From an uncultured Collinsella sp. (GTDB taxonomy: Bacteria > Actinomycetota > Coriobacteriia > Coriobacteriales > Coriobacteriaceae), in NCBI GenBank assembly GCA_958415525.1, contig CATYZE010000019.1, positions 1-49,440 on the forward strand: 49,440 nt of DNA, given 5' to 3'. The position numbers and the translations under genes are program-made. This document shows positions 1 through 11,369 of the stretch, in pieces (within the stretch, counting starts at the first letter, position 1; every line of letters starts with the position of its first letter). The notes below the pieces were generated by a model. That model saw only the letters and a program-made list of their open reading frames with translations, did not search any database and was not told the origin of the DNA.

Positions 1-149
1 ATGATGATCTCGTTGCCCTGCTCGATGAGGCCGAGGAGAGCGTGGGCGGTGTTGCCCACGGCCTCGATCTGCTCGACGGGGTTGTTGCCGAGGGCGTTGC
101 CGCCGAGGGCGACGACAATACGATCGGGCTTGCCAAGAGGCTTAGACAT
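1..149 (-). CDS. arcC: Carbamate kinase, N-terminal part (cut by window edge)
   Basis: Only the first 49 codons lie in the window; the gene continues beyond base 1. The protein begins MSKPLGKPDRIVVALGGNAL, and the VVALGGNAL stretch is the nucleotide/carbamoyl-phosphate binding start of the amino-acid kinase fold as found in carbamate kinases. The following GNNPVEQ...NTAHALLGLIEQGNEII also fits this family. The enzyme makes ATP from carbamoyl phosphate and ADP, usually the last step of arginine deiminase or purine/allantoin-type catabolism, in the cytoplasm. The ATG at 149 is preceded by an AGAAAGGA ribosome-binding site. No arcA or arcB can be seen because the gene runs out of the window. Identity is confident despite the short fragment; the pathway is not shown. 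Confidence 0.85.
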   Translation of the reverse strand, partial: MSKPLGKPDRIVVALGGNALGNNPVEQIEAVGNTAHALLGLIEQGNEII

Positions 150-764
150 TGCTGGAATCCTTTCTGTAAAAGGCCTACAACCCATTAATAACCCGCGTCC
201 GTGCGATACGCGAGTTTATTAAGGTTTATATTCTCTTTATCGCTCATTTTATTCATTTTGAAAATAGTTGAACGGTGAACGGTCGTTTTTATCCGCTCAG
301 CGTACAGAACCCCAGCTCAGACACGTTTACGCCATTTACGTGCGACTTTATTTAAATAGAGCGGGGATTAGGCGGGATTATGCAAACTATATCTTTGCTA
401 AACACAAAACGGACAGCGCAAAATCTTACTCGCACTATACGAGATTCTATGCACTTATACGACGAGTATGCACCTCTGCAAAAACATGGGGCTTTTCATC
501 CAGCAATAGGAATAATCAATCGCGGCCCACCCTTCGGCAAGCGACTGAGAGCAAACTGCATTTTGACCAAGCGGGTTTGATCAAGCGTCCAAAAACAAAA
601 CTGGGATATTGCTTCCATGCCTACGGCATGATACTTTAGCCGAGTACAGCACGGGCTGGGGCGACAGGTATCTGTCGTGAAGTTTGGGTTCGGCGACCCC
701 GTGGCTGTCTTCTCCCTTATCCGCCAGCGAGCCCCTTGAGCGACGGATTGAGGAGGTCCTTACC
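150..764. other. 615-bp intergenic region between arcC and the DUF3830 gene
   Basis: I see no convincing gene here; a 123-codon plus-strand frame at 268-639 has no recognisable protein character, and the region is AT-richer than its neighbours. It should hold the promoters of the divergent genes. Visible small signals: a tandem GAACGGT repeat near 269-283, a perfect CATGCC-TAC-GGCATG hairpin or operator-like palindrome at 616-630, and a CGACAG/CTGTCG stem-loop at 662-677. None can be assigned to a known regulator. Confidence 0.5.
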
Positions 765-1181
765 ATGACAAAAATGCTCAAGATTACGCTGAATGACGAG
801 ACGTTTCTCGCCGACATGCTCTGGGACGAAGCGCCCGAGACATGCAGGCTGTTCGAATCGTCCTGTCCGGTCGAGTCGCGCATCTTCTCGGCCAAGATCT
901 GCGATACCGAGGTGACTTACCCCGTATCGGGCCCCATCGCCAACTACGAGCACATCGAGAATCCCGTCTTTAACGAGCCGGCGGGTGCGGTGAGCTGGTA
1001 CGGCGGCTGGTCTTCGATCTGCATCTTCTTTGATATTTGCGAGCCCTTTGGCACCTGCAACATGTTTGCCCGTATCTGCGAGGCCGATCGCGAGCGCTTC
1101 GCCGCCGCTTGCCGCAATGTCTGGGACAACCAGGGCATGTACATCAAAAACGAAATCGTTGAGATCGAAGCGGAGGCCTAA
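765..1181 (+). CDS. DUF3830 family protein (cyclophilin-like fold)
   Basis: A 138-residue protein. The pattern LKITLNDETFLADMLWDEAP near the N-terminus, a central GPIANYEHIENPV segment, and AVSWYGGWSSICIFFDICEPFG match my memory of DUF3830 proteins, small beta-barrel proteins with a cyclophilin-like fold and no established reaction. I chose the ATG at 765 because it follows a strong GGAGG site (about 750-755) by nine bases; the frame is open upstream to 684, but that extension has no family similarity or good ribosome-binding site. The next gene begins two bases after the stop, so they are probably co-transcribed. In other bacteria DUF3830 proteins often lie near catabolic enzymes. A substrate cannot be given. 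Confidence 0.75.
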   Translation: MTKMLKITLNDETFLADMLWDEAPETCRLFESSCPVESRIFSAKICDTEVTYPVSGPIANYEHIENPVFNEPAGAVSWYGGWSSICIFFDICEPFGTCNMFARICEADRERFAAACRNVWDNQGMYIKNEIVEIEAEA

Positions 1182-1183
1182 AG

Positions 1184-1708
1184 ATGACGAATATCGACAC
1201 CCTGCTTGCACTCGATCTTGCGGAGTACACCGCCTCGCTTGAGGCCCTTGCCGACCAAATGATGCTCGAGGAACCACGCGATATCGACTATATGCGTCGC
1301 CGCAAGCTCGACACCGGCCGCGAGTTCGCAGTATGGAACTTTACCGTCGGCTACTGCATGAACGCCACCGACGTCCTCTCGCTCCTGCGCGCCCAGGCGA
1401 CCGAGGACGTCAACGGCGACACCGCCGACTTGGCAACCCTCAGCAACAGTGCCGCACGCCTGTGTGACTGGTTCTCGGGCGCCTTCGACGTCACTGGCAA
1501 GATGGACGATACGACCGCCATCCTCGCCCACAGCCGCGACCTCTACGCCCAGGTCGAGAACCACGAGCAGTTTGCCGCCCTCACCCGCGCCACCGAGCGC
1601 TATCTGGTCCAGCTGCAATTTTGGGTCGATCGCCAGATTCCCTGGCCGGCCATCAGCGACCTGATCCACGGCCACCGCCTACGCACCGAAACCGGCGAGA
1701 CAAGGTAA
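1184..1708 (+). CDS. Unknown 174-aa helical protein, operon partner of the DUF3830 gene
   Basis: I do not recognise this family. The protein starts MTNIDTLLALDLAEYTASLE, has no signal peptide, membrane segment or cysteine cluster, and appears mainly alpha-helical and acidic. It has a WNFTVGYCMNATDVLSLL segment near residue 51 and a VQLQFWVDRQIPWPAI segment near residue 142. Its ATG is two bases after the DUF3830 stop, and its ribosome-binding site (GGAGG) is inside the end of that gene, so translation is probably coupled. The high-GC codon use matches its neighbours, so it is a native gene. A role tied to the DUF3830 protein is an inference from position only. Confidence 0.7.
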   Translation: MTNIDTLLALDLAEYTASLEALADQMMLEEPRDIDYMRRRKLDTGREFAVWNFTVGYCMNATDVLSLLRAQATEDVNGDTADLATLSNSAARLCDWFSGAFDVTGKMDDTTAILAHSRDLYAQVENHEQFAALTRATERYLVQLQFWVDRQIPWPAISDLIHGHRLRTETGETR

Positions 1709-1762
1709 GCCGAACTAGCAACACCAACAACACCCCATCGCGGGACCCAAAGTAGCAAATAG

Positions 1763-1837
1763 AGGGCTGGAGACGCATACAGCAGCGACCCCAGCCCTTT
1801 CGCAAAGTGACGCGCCTTTCGCGGCATAGCCGCGAAA
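1763..1837. repeat. Two adjacent hairpins in the gap before the DUF4143 ATPase gene
   Basis: AGGGCTGG at 1763-1770 pairs with CCAGCCCT at 1791-1798. TTTCGCGGC-ATA-GCCGCGAAA forms a perfect stem-loop at 1817-1837. A near-identical second copy of the latter hairpin with its flanking AAACAGC lies at 3425-3447, on the other side of the ATPase gene. There is no clear T-tract, so these are not typical intrinsic terminators. They may be REP-like elements. Confidence 0.6.
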
Positions 1838-1868
1838 CAGCAAGGGCTGGATTGCGGACTCAGATAGC

Positions 1869-3230
1869 CTAGAGAGATATGGGTGCAAACGAGAAATCGT
1901 TGTCGGGGTCATCCTTTTCTATAAACTCATCGAGACAGAATGTCATATAGATAGGGACGTACAGGATCTTGCCCTCTTTGCCGAGATTCTCGTGGCTTAG
2001 CACAACAGCCTCGGGAATTTTGTACTCGTCTACACTCATTAGGCGATCGAGAGCCGCATGCGCTCGAACTTTCTTGCCCGATTTGACCTCGATCGGGACA
2101 ACATGCCCGCGGGCGCCTTCGATCACAAAGTCAACTTCACCGACCTCACGCGTCTGGTAGTACCATGCATCAGCCCCAAGGGCGACAAGCTCCTGAGCGA
2201 CCACGTTCTCGTAGAGACCGCCGAGGTTGGGAGTTTTCATATCAAGATAGACAGCTCGTGCCGTGCTGCCGGGATACCGCGATGCGAGCATACCCGTATC
2301 GGACTCGTACAGCTTGAAGGCTGTCGCCTTCTCCGTCCTCTTGAGGGGGCTCCGAGGCTCCGTTACCTGGGCGACCATCAATCCAACGCCCGCGCTCACC
2401 AGCCATAGGAAATCCTGCTCATATTTTTTAAGACGCGCTCCCTCGCCCAGAGACGAAACAACAAAGCGATGGGACTCCGCTTCAAGCTGAACGGGAATTT
2501 GTTCGAAAATCGAGCGAACGTTAAACGCTCGAGTCGATGCATATTTAGAGATATCGCTTTTGTACTGATCGACCAGCTGAATTTGAAGCTCACGCGTTCT
2601 CACGAGCGAATAACCCGAATCGATATAGTTCTGAACGACCTCCGGCATGCCACCGCAAACGATATAAGCTCTATAGTTTTTGAGCATTGCCTCATGAATG
2701 TAGTTTTCGACGGGACGTCTCTCGACAAGGCAGTTGCGAATGTCTGCAAGCACATTCTCGCTGACGCCATTTGCCCAACAAAACTCTTCAAAATCCATCG
2801 GTCGCATAACAACGTGCTCGACATACCCCACCGGAAAAGAAGATATCCCCTTAAACTCGGTCCCAAGCATAGACCCCGAGAATACATAGCTAAAGCGCCC
2901 GTCTTCGACCAACGCCTTTATAAGTGTGACAATCTGCGGATACTCCTGAATCTCATCGACAAAGACAAGCGTATCCCCCTCAACAAGCGGCGCGTCCGCA
3001 AGAAGGGCTACACGGTTGATAAAGTCAACGGCGTTCTTAGCGTCAATTAGCACATCCCTTGCCTCGGCATCGAGTAGCAAATTGACCTCAAAATACGAAG
3101 CGTAGTTGCCTTTTCCAAACGCGCGAATCGCATAACTCTTGCCAATTTGACGCACACCGGTAACAAGCAATGCCTTATGAGAGTTATTTTTCCAGTTCAA
3201 AAGCCTATCAGTAACCTTGCGGCGTAGCAT
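1869..3230 (-). CDS. AAA ATPase with DUF4143 domain (first copy)
   Basis: A 453-residue protein of the AAA_14/DUF4143 group. Walker A is GVRQIGKS near residue 25, Walker B is LVFVDEIQEYP near residue 87, and FSGSMLG is the following sensor region. The C-terminal part carries EVDFVIE...VVPIEVKSGK, the PD-(D/E)xK-like signature usual in DUF4143. The family is common as single genes in gut bacteria and its role is not established; proposals include DNA handling or defence. I start at the ATG at 3230, six bases after AGGGG. The open frame continues to 3548, but that extension is translated from repeats and hairpins and should be ignored. It stands alone, with repeats upstream (3246-3331) and hairpins on both sides. 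A second, more diverged member lies at 38649-40001. Confidence 0.85.
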   Translation of the reverse strand: MLRRKVTDRLLNWKNNSHKALLVTGVRQIGKSYAIRAFGKGNYASYFEVNLLLDAEARDVLIDAKNAVDFINRVALLADAPLVEGDTLVFVDEIQEYPQIVTLIKALVEDGRFSYVFSGSMLGTEFKGISSFPVGYVEHVVMRPMDFEEFCWANGVSENVLADIRNCLVERRPVENYIHEAMLKNYRAYIVCGGMPEVVQNYIDSGYSLVRTRELQIQLVDQYKSDISKYASTRAFNVRSIFEQIPVQLEAESHRFVVSSLGEGARLKKYEQDFLWLVSAGVGLMVAQVTEPRSPLKRTEKATAFKLYESDTGMLASRYPGSTARAVYLDMKTPNLGGLYENVVAQELVALGADAWYYQTREVGEVDFVIEGARGHVVPIEVKSGKKVRAHAALDRLMSVDEYKIPEAVVLSHENLGKEGKILYVPIYMTFCLDEFIEKDDPDNDFSFAPISL

Positions 3231-3245
3231 TAAAACCCCTAAATG

Positions 3246-3331
3246 ACAAAAATTGGCAGATAGAATTACTAGTAATAGTACAAAAATTGGCAGATAGTAA
3301 TGACCTAAATAGTACAAAAATTGGCAAATAG
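3246..3331 (-). repeat. Three direct repeats at an exact 34-bp period upstream of the ATPase
   Basis: ACAAAAATTGGCAGATAG occurs at 3246-3263 and 3280-3297, and with one change (AAATAG) at 3314-3331. Both offsets are 34 bp, about three helical turns. The first repeat ends 15 bp from the ATPase start codon at 3230. The layout suggests a set of regulator binding sites or a repeat-bearing leader of the ATPase gene. It is too short and too regular to be a CRISPR array. Confidence 0.8.
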
Positions 3332-3424
3332 CGAGTTTCACTGAGGTCTCAAAGCCACCGAAACAGTAAGAGCATAGAGGGCAGCAACGACCAAGTCCCC
3401 CCTCCACGCCCAAAGAGGCGCGAG

Positions 3425-3447
3425 GTTTCGCGGCAAAGCCGCGAAAC
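3425..3447. repeat. Hairpin, second copy of the 1817-1837 element
   Basis: GTTTCGCGGC-AAA-GCCGCGAAAC is a perfect 10-bp stem with a three-base loop. The sequence around it (GGCGCG before, AAACAGCGACC after) resembles the surroundings of the 1817-1837 hairpin. The two copies bracket the ATPase gene and its repeat region. Confidence 0.7.
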
Positions 3448-3517
3448 AGCGACCGGGACACGTATCCCCACCAACCACGTCCTTCATCCGCCCACACAAT
3501 CCGAGGACGTAGTCGTA

Positions 3518-3642
3518 GCAGGATCTGAGGGCTAACCTTCGCGGACACTCCGCAGGACGAAAGAACCCCCGCCGCACGTAGTGCGCAGCGGGGGTTCTTT
3601 CATGTCCGAGGACGTCCGCGAAGGTTAGCCCTCAGATCCTGC
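3518..3642 (-). terminator. PFOR terminator nested in a 29-bp perfect inverted repeat
   Basis: The inner hairpin has GAAAGAACCCCCGC at 3559-3572 paired with GCGGGGGTTCTTTC at 3588-3601, with a further CGCAC/GTGCG stem above it. This is a strong, roughly bidirectional intrinsic terminator for the PFOR gene ending at 3653. It sits inside a second, perfect inverted repeat with arms at 3518-3546 and 3614-3642. The outer arms are far longer than a terminator needs, and the right arm ends 11 bp from the PFOR stop codon. Confidence 0.8.
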
Positions 3643-3652
3643 GGTGGGAGAC

Positions 3653-7192
<3,540 letters not shown>

Positions 7193-7640
7193 ATACCCCT
7201 CTCCTCTCATATAGGTATACAGGCCCCGGCGATCGCCGGGATGTTGGCGTGATGGGATTTACGCTGTTGCTTCCAATCATCTGGCAGGCAGGCTCAGCAG
7301 CAGGTACATGGCGTGGAGAGAAGACATGCCGAGGCGAGGGGCAGTTGATGCGCCCCACAGACCCGACCGCCCGTCTTGCACATGACCGAGCGCCGCAAAG
7401 GCCGCATGCCGGATGCTCCCGGGCACGCCCCGGCGATGGGAAGCGCCCGCAACGGAAATCCGCATGCGGGTTTATTGTACCCCGCCTTCAAGTGTAATTT
7501 CGGCAAATATAGGCGGGCGGTAAAGGTTTACCTTGGGTGACTGCCAAGGGCCAAAATGGTCCCTCCACCCCCAGGCGACCGGCTCTGGCGCGCCAAGGAG
7601 TGTCCCCAGCCGGCAGAAAAGGAACGTCCCTATCTGCCGG
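7193..7640 (-). promoter_or_regulatory. PFOR leader/promoter region and hairpins after the FHA gene
   Basis: No gene is visible in these 448 bases. Read on the minus strand, a TACAAT hexamer near 7478-7483 is a plausible -10 box for PFOR, which would give a leader of almost 300 bases. A perfect 16-bp palindrome, CCCGGCGATCGCCGGG, lies at 7225-7240 just upstream of the PFOR ribosome-binding site and could be an operator or leader hairpin. The 7530-7642 end holds several inverted repeats, including CCTTGG/CCAAGG and the GTCCC-core hairpin listed separately. Confidence 0.45.
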
Positions 7641-7642
7641 CT
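7608..7642. repeat. GTCCC-core hairpin overlapping the FHA gene stop
   Basis: AGCCGGCAGA (7608-7617) pairs perfectly with TCTGCCGGCT (7633-7642) around the core AAAGGAACGTCCCTA. The right arm overlaps the stop codon of the FHA gene by two bases. It belongs to the variable-arm, GGGAC/GTCCC-core family seen elsewhere in the window. Confidence 0.75.
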
Positions 7643-8579
7643 AGAGAGCACCGAAGAGGATGGCGTAGGTAGTGGATTCGCCGAGCTTGAGCTCGTCGCC
7701 GGGATTGAGTTGGGCGGAACGGCCGGGCTCGACCTGAATGCAGACGCGCGTGGCCCCGTTTACCACCACGGTTCCGTTGGTGGACGACAAGTCCTCGACG
7801 TGCCAGATATTTTGAGCATCGCACCAGATATGGGCATGGCGGGCCGAGACATCGTCGCCGACGTCGGTAATATCGCCCTCACCAGTGGCCAGCGCGCCAA
7901 TCTCAACACCCTGCTCACTCGGCTGAATCCAGCGCGGGGCGCTCACGACAAAACTGTTTTGTACGCGCAGCAAGCCCAAGGGGTGCGCCGGGGCAGGCTC
8001 GCGTTCGCCCGCGGTCATCGACATGCCAAGCGAACGCGGCGTGGATGTGCCTCCGCCACAGGTCGCGTGCGCGTAGTCGATGGCATAGTTCACCGAGGAC
8101 CGCACATCCGCCGAACAACCGACGGCGACAAACAGCACCAGCACGGCCTCGGCGCGCTCGGCGGGCATGAGTTCCGCCGCCTGGGACAGGCGATCGAGCG
8201 CGTTGCGATAGAGATTCGTGTCCTGGTGGCACTCTTCGAGCGCGCGTACCATCGGTTCACCTGCAGGACCGCACACCATATTGATCACAGCCGTGGAGTC
8301 CATGGGATTTCGCTGGCGCAGGGCCAGTTGCGACATAATACGCGCAGCCGAGGTACCGTATTCGGCAAAGTAGCGCTGCTGAAGCGTGCCGACCGGCGCG
8401 CGAACGATAAAGCGGGAAACCCAAGAGCGATCAGCGGCCCGGCTCTGCGGGCTGCGGCCGTCGGCGAGCGGACGGGACGAAAGCACCAAGCCGCACAGCT
8501 CGATATGGCTCAGATGCGCCGCGCGCTTAAAGATGTCAAACATGGCCCCGCATGGGGTGAGCTCAACTTGAGATGCCAT
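7641..8579 (-). CDS. FHA domain protein, last gene of the kinase operon
   Basis: A 312-residue cytoplasmic protein. The C-terminal third (about 215-312) is a forkhead-associated domain, which binds phosphothreonine: VSARHAHIW, then WHVEDLSSTNGTVVVNG, where the Ser-Arg-His and Ser-Thr-Asn-Gly signature residues are visible. The FHA entry residues are weaker (GVEIGALATGEGDITDVGD). The N-terminal 200 residues are not a family I recognise and lack membrane segments. The gene starts three bases after the stop of the membrane kinase gene, so it is very likely the reader or scaffold for that kinase. The stop codon overlaps a GTCCC-core hairpin. Confidence is high for FHA, low for the N-terminal role. 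Confidence 0.88.
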   Translation of the reverse strand: MASQVELTPCGAMFDIFKRAAHLSHIELCGLVLSSRPLADGRSPQSRAADRSWVSRFIVRAPVGTLQQRYFAEYGTSAARIMSQLALRQRNPMDSTAVINMVCGPAGEPMVRALEECHQDTNLYRNALDRLSQAAELMPAERAEAVLVLFVAVGCSADVRSSVNYAIDYAHATCGGGTSTPRSLGMSMTAGEREPAPAHPLGLLRVQNSFVVSAPRWIQPSEQGVEIGALATGEGDITDVGDDVSARHAHIWCDAQNIWHVEDLSSTNGTVVVNGATRVCIQVEPGRSAQLNPGDELKLGESTTYAILFGAL

Positions 8580-8582
8580 GAC

Positions 8583-10427
8583 CTAGGCCTCCTTGGTCGT
8601 AGAAATAGAATCGGACGATACTTCGACAGGTCCGCCAAAAGTACGGGCAGCTGCGGCTCCGCCGGCAAGCGGAGTCGCCATCTGGGCTTTTGTGCGTCGC
8701 GGTGCCGAAACGGGAAGTTCAAAGGCAAAGCCCATCGCAAGCAAAAACCACGTAAGCGTATAGGTTGCAACCAGAGCGGCAACAAGGCCGCCCATCACGG
8801 CGCGTTGGGAAAATACGCTACATGCAGCCACAACCAGCACCGGAGCCTCGCAGGCAGAAAGCGCAAGCACACCCTGCAGGAACCCCGAGCGCCGATCGCG
8901 CGCAAGTGCCCCCGCGGCAACGCCGGCTATGCCTGGTAGCGCCAACGCCAGTGCGGCAATAATACCCGGTAGCGACCCAGACCACACAAGCGATCCCAAA
9001 GTCGCCGTCACGCGAGCGCCCGACGCCAGCAGCGCGGCCGAAACCACGACCACAGCCCAAACCACGCCACAGACGACCGCCGCGCCGACCATCAGCGCGC
9101 GACGAACCGCGCGGCCGGACGCATCCATGGGGCACGGCGTGAGCGGCTCGCCGCGGAGCGAACGACCGACATTTTGCGCATAGTGGTCACAAAACGCCGA
9201 GAGCGCCGCCTCGACCGCCACCGGCTCGGGACGATCTTTTTGATGACTGGACAGACAGGCCATCACCACGTCGAACAGCTGGGCATCGACAAACGCCAGC
9301 GCATCGCGTAGCTCCTCGGAATCCGGCTCAAGCCCCAGCTGCTGGGCCTGCTCAGCCGCGGCGAGCGCCACATCGGGCTCACGACGAAGCAGCTGAGTCA
9401 AATCGCAACCGGGCGCATGGGCACCAATGGGATAGTCGGGCAGCGTGTCCATCTTGAGACGGTAGGGGCTGGCGATGTCGCGCGTCTTTTTGCGCGAACC
9501 CGAGGTGCCCGAAGTGCTCGGCGCGGCTTCGTATGGCGCGACGCCGGCAATGAGCTCGTAAACCGTGCTTGCCGCGGCATAGACGTCGATCGCCGGCGAC
9601 ATACGCAAAGCGCGCAGGTCGGGAATATCGTCGGTGAGCATCTCGGGCGGAGCGTAGGCAACCGTCGCGCGACGCAGCGTGGCATAGCGCTCGGTAAAGG
9701 ATGCCTTGCCGCCGGTACCGGCCACGGTCGACGCAGGCTCGAGCGCCAGCGACGAGCCAAAGTCGATCAGGCACAGGTCAAAGGTGCCCTCGGCAAGCTG
9801 CCGGTCAAGCGGTAGACGCGCCGTACGCACCATAATATTAGCGGGCGAGATATCGCGATGGACAAAGCCCTCGCCCACCAGGCTCATACGGCAGAGCAGA
9901 TCGAACAGGTCGCGCCCCAAGCGCGCCGCCACAAGCGGCGATAGGCGGCCGGCATCGTCCACGGCAAAGCGCGAGCGCAAGCGGGCAAGCGTCTCGCCCT
10001 CGACCCATTCCATGACAATTGCAGGCACACCGTCAACCTCGCCCCAGCCATAGAGGCGGGGAAAGCCCTTAAGGCCCGAAAGGGCGCGATGGCATTCATA
10101 TTCCTCGCGAAATGCCGCTTTGAACTTGGCGACCAGCGCCTCATGGGCGGCATCGTCGTCAAACTCATCGCGCGTCGGCAAGATGAGCTGTTTGAGTGCT
10201 ACGGCCTCGCCTTGGGCGTTGACGGCACGCGTCACGCGGCCGATACCGCCACGGCGCATGGTGGCATCGTCGGCAAACAGTATCGTAAAACGACGCAGAT
10301 AGGCAGGCAGTTCGTCCTGACCGAGCGCAATGGCCGGCTCAAACCCGTCGACACGCGCCAGGCGCAGGCCGACCATGGGATCGCGACCGAGCGATTGTGG
10401 TGTGGTGGATGCAAGATCGGTCATCAT
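8583..10427 (-). CDS. Membrane Ser/Thr protein kinase with C-terminal transmembrane region
   Basis: A 614-residue protein. Kinase signs: a glycine-rich loop RRGGIGRVTRA near residue 58, VALKQL for the catalytic lysine, the catalytic loop FVHRDISPANIMV near 190, and LIDFGSS for the magnesium loop. A proline- and charge-rich stretch follows. Residues about 440-575 contain roughly four hydrophobic segments (ALMVGAAVVCGVVWAVVVV and similar), and the C-terminus is cytoplasmic-like. There is no PASTA or other sensor domain. The start overlaps the stop of the upstream gene (ATGATGA), indicating tight coupling; ATG at 10427 or 10424 are both possible. It probably phosphorylates partners read by the FHA protein encoded next. 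Signal and substrate are unknown. Confidence 0.88.
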   Translation of the reverse strand: MMTDLASTTPQSLGRDPMVGLRLARVDGFEPAIALGQDELPAYLRRFTILFADDATMRRGGIGRVTRAVNAQGEAVALKQLILPTRDEFDDDAAHEALVAKFKAAFREEYECHRALSGLKGFPRLYGWGEVDGVPAIVMEWVEGETLARLRSRFAVDDAGRLSPLVAARLGRDLFDLLCRMSLVGEGFVHRDISPANIMVRTARLPLDRQLAEGTFDLCLIDFGSSLALEPASTVAGTGGKASFTERYATLRRATVAYAPPEMLTDDIPDLRALRMSPAIDVYAAASTVYELIAGVAPYEAAPSTSGTSGSRKKTRDIASPYRLKMDTLPDYPIGAHAPGCDLTQLLRREPDVALAAAEQAQQLGLEPDSEELRDALAFVDAQLFDVVMACLSSHQKDRPEPVAVEAALSAFCDHYAQNVGRSLRGEPLTPCPMDASGRAVRRALMVGAAVVCGVVWAVVVVSAALLASGARVTATLGSLVWSGSLPGIIAALALALPGIAGVAAGALARDRRSGFLQGVLALSACEAPVLVVAACSVFSQRAVMGGLVAALVATYTLTWFLLAMGFAFELPVSAPRRTKAQMATPLAGGAAAARTFGGPVEVSSDSISTTKEA

Positions 10428-11329
10428 AGGGCAAGCGCCACCACGTTATTGTTGAAGTTACCGAGCGCGACGTCATCATCGCCGTAATGGCCGACCCATT
10501 GACATAGGTTGGTGTAACAGCCCCACAGATTGGCATACTGCTGATACCACTTTGACCGGGGCGAGAATGTCTGACGACCGAACTCGGCTCGAATGACAAA
10601 CATCTCCCCGACCAGGCTGTCGCACGGCCTGGGATCTCCCGTAGAGTTATAGGTCGAAACCACGTCATTGGCACGAGAAACATAGCCGTCGAGCATGTTG
10701 TACTTGGTCACAAGCCAACTCTGAATGCTCTCTTCCTCAGCAGCGGAAAGGCCACCGGAGTTTGCATCGTTGTCAGTGTTGCCGCCCGTCGAGCCGCCGT
10801 TTCCAGACCCTCCGGCAGAGGAACCCGACCCAGAGCCGCCGCCCGAACTCGACGAATCCAAGCCGGAGCCAGAAGTATCCGAGCTACCGGGCTTTCCGGA
10901 CTGCTGGGCGTCCTGCTCCTTCTGCTGCTCGACCTTATTCACCGTTGCCGCCACGCTATTGTTGGACAACCGATCGATGATCTTGGTGTTGGTGAGCACG
11001 ATGGTTTTGCCATTGGCAAGCGTGACTTCGTTGTCCGGGGCCTCGGCGCCGTCCGCGTCGTCGGTGCCAAACACAATATGCGCGACCACACTTGCCCAAG
11101 CATATCCAGTCGTGGTGCCCAGGTCACTTTTGACCTCATGCCCCACGCGCGGTTCGCGTGCGGCATGTGCCTGCATCATGGACGGCACGGTCATGCCATA
11201 GGCAGAAACGCCAGCTATGACCAGCACCAGCGAGCACGACAGCAGCGCGTACGCCCGAGGCGCCAAGCCCAGTCGGCGTCGCATGCGCACCGCGGCGCCG
11301 CGCTTTGTCTGAGTGCCACCGGGCCGCAT
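10424..11329 (-). CDS. Membrane-anchored extracytoplasmic protein with Gly/Ser linker; unknown
   Basis: A 301-residue protein I do not recognise. A basic start (RRRLGLAPRA) is followed by one hydrophobic segment, ALLSCSLVLVIAGVSAYGM, giving a signal anchor. The rest should lie outside the cell: an acidic part, a low-complexity Gly/Ser-rich linker at about 145-190, and a compact C-terminal domain of about 100 residues with two cysteines in WGCYTNLCQWVGHYG plus one in PRPCDS. I choose the ATG at 11329, preceded by GGAGGAGAA; the open frame to 11422 would translate a terminator hairpin. It overlaps the kinase gene by four bases. A sensor or ligand role for the kinase is inferred from position. 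Confidence 0.75.
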   Translation of the reverse strand: MRPGGTQTKRGAAVRMRRRLGLAPRAYALLSCSLVLVIAGVSAYGMTVPSMMQAHAAREPRVGHEVKSDLGTTTGYAWASVVAHIVFGTDDADGAEAPDNEVTLANGKTIVLTNTKIIDRLSNNSVAATVNKVEQQKEQDAQQSGKPGSSDTSGSGLDSSSSGGGSGSGSSAGGSGNGGSTGGNTDNDANSGGLSAAEEESIQSWLVTKYNMLDGYVSRANDVVSTYNSTGDPRPCDSLVGEMFVIRAEFGRQTFSPRSKWYQQYANLWGCYTNLCQWVGHYGDDDVALGNFNNNVVALAL

Positions 11330-11351
11330 GCGTTCTCCTCCAACAAAAACA

Positions 11352-11369
11352 CGCCGCTCGGGAGCGGCG
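11352..11369 (-). terminator. Intrinsic terminator after recR, or attenuator before the kinase operon
   Basis: CGCCGCTC-GG-GAGCGGCG is a perfect 8-bp stem. On the minus strand it is followed by TGTTTTTGTT, as in intrinsic terminators. It lies about 200 bases beyond the recR stop, but only about a dozen bases before the ribosome-binding site of the next gene, so it could end recR transcripts or attenuate entry into the kinase operon. Confidence 0.7.

Noticed and set aside
268..639. 123-codon protein in the first intergenic region
   Set aside because: AT-rich, no ribosome-binding site worth naming, mixed composition without domain character, and a competing overlapping frame.
3246..3331. CRISPR array
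   Set aside because: Repeat units are only about 18 bp with 16-bp similar spacers, three copies, and no cas genes; it fits operator repeats better.
3231..3548. N-terminal extension of the first ATPase frame
   Set aside because: It would translate the three direct repeats and a hairpin, has no similarity to the family, and a good start with ribosome-binding site exists at 3230.
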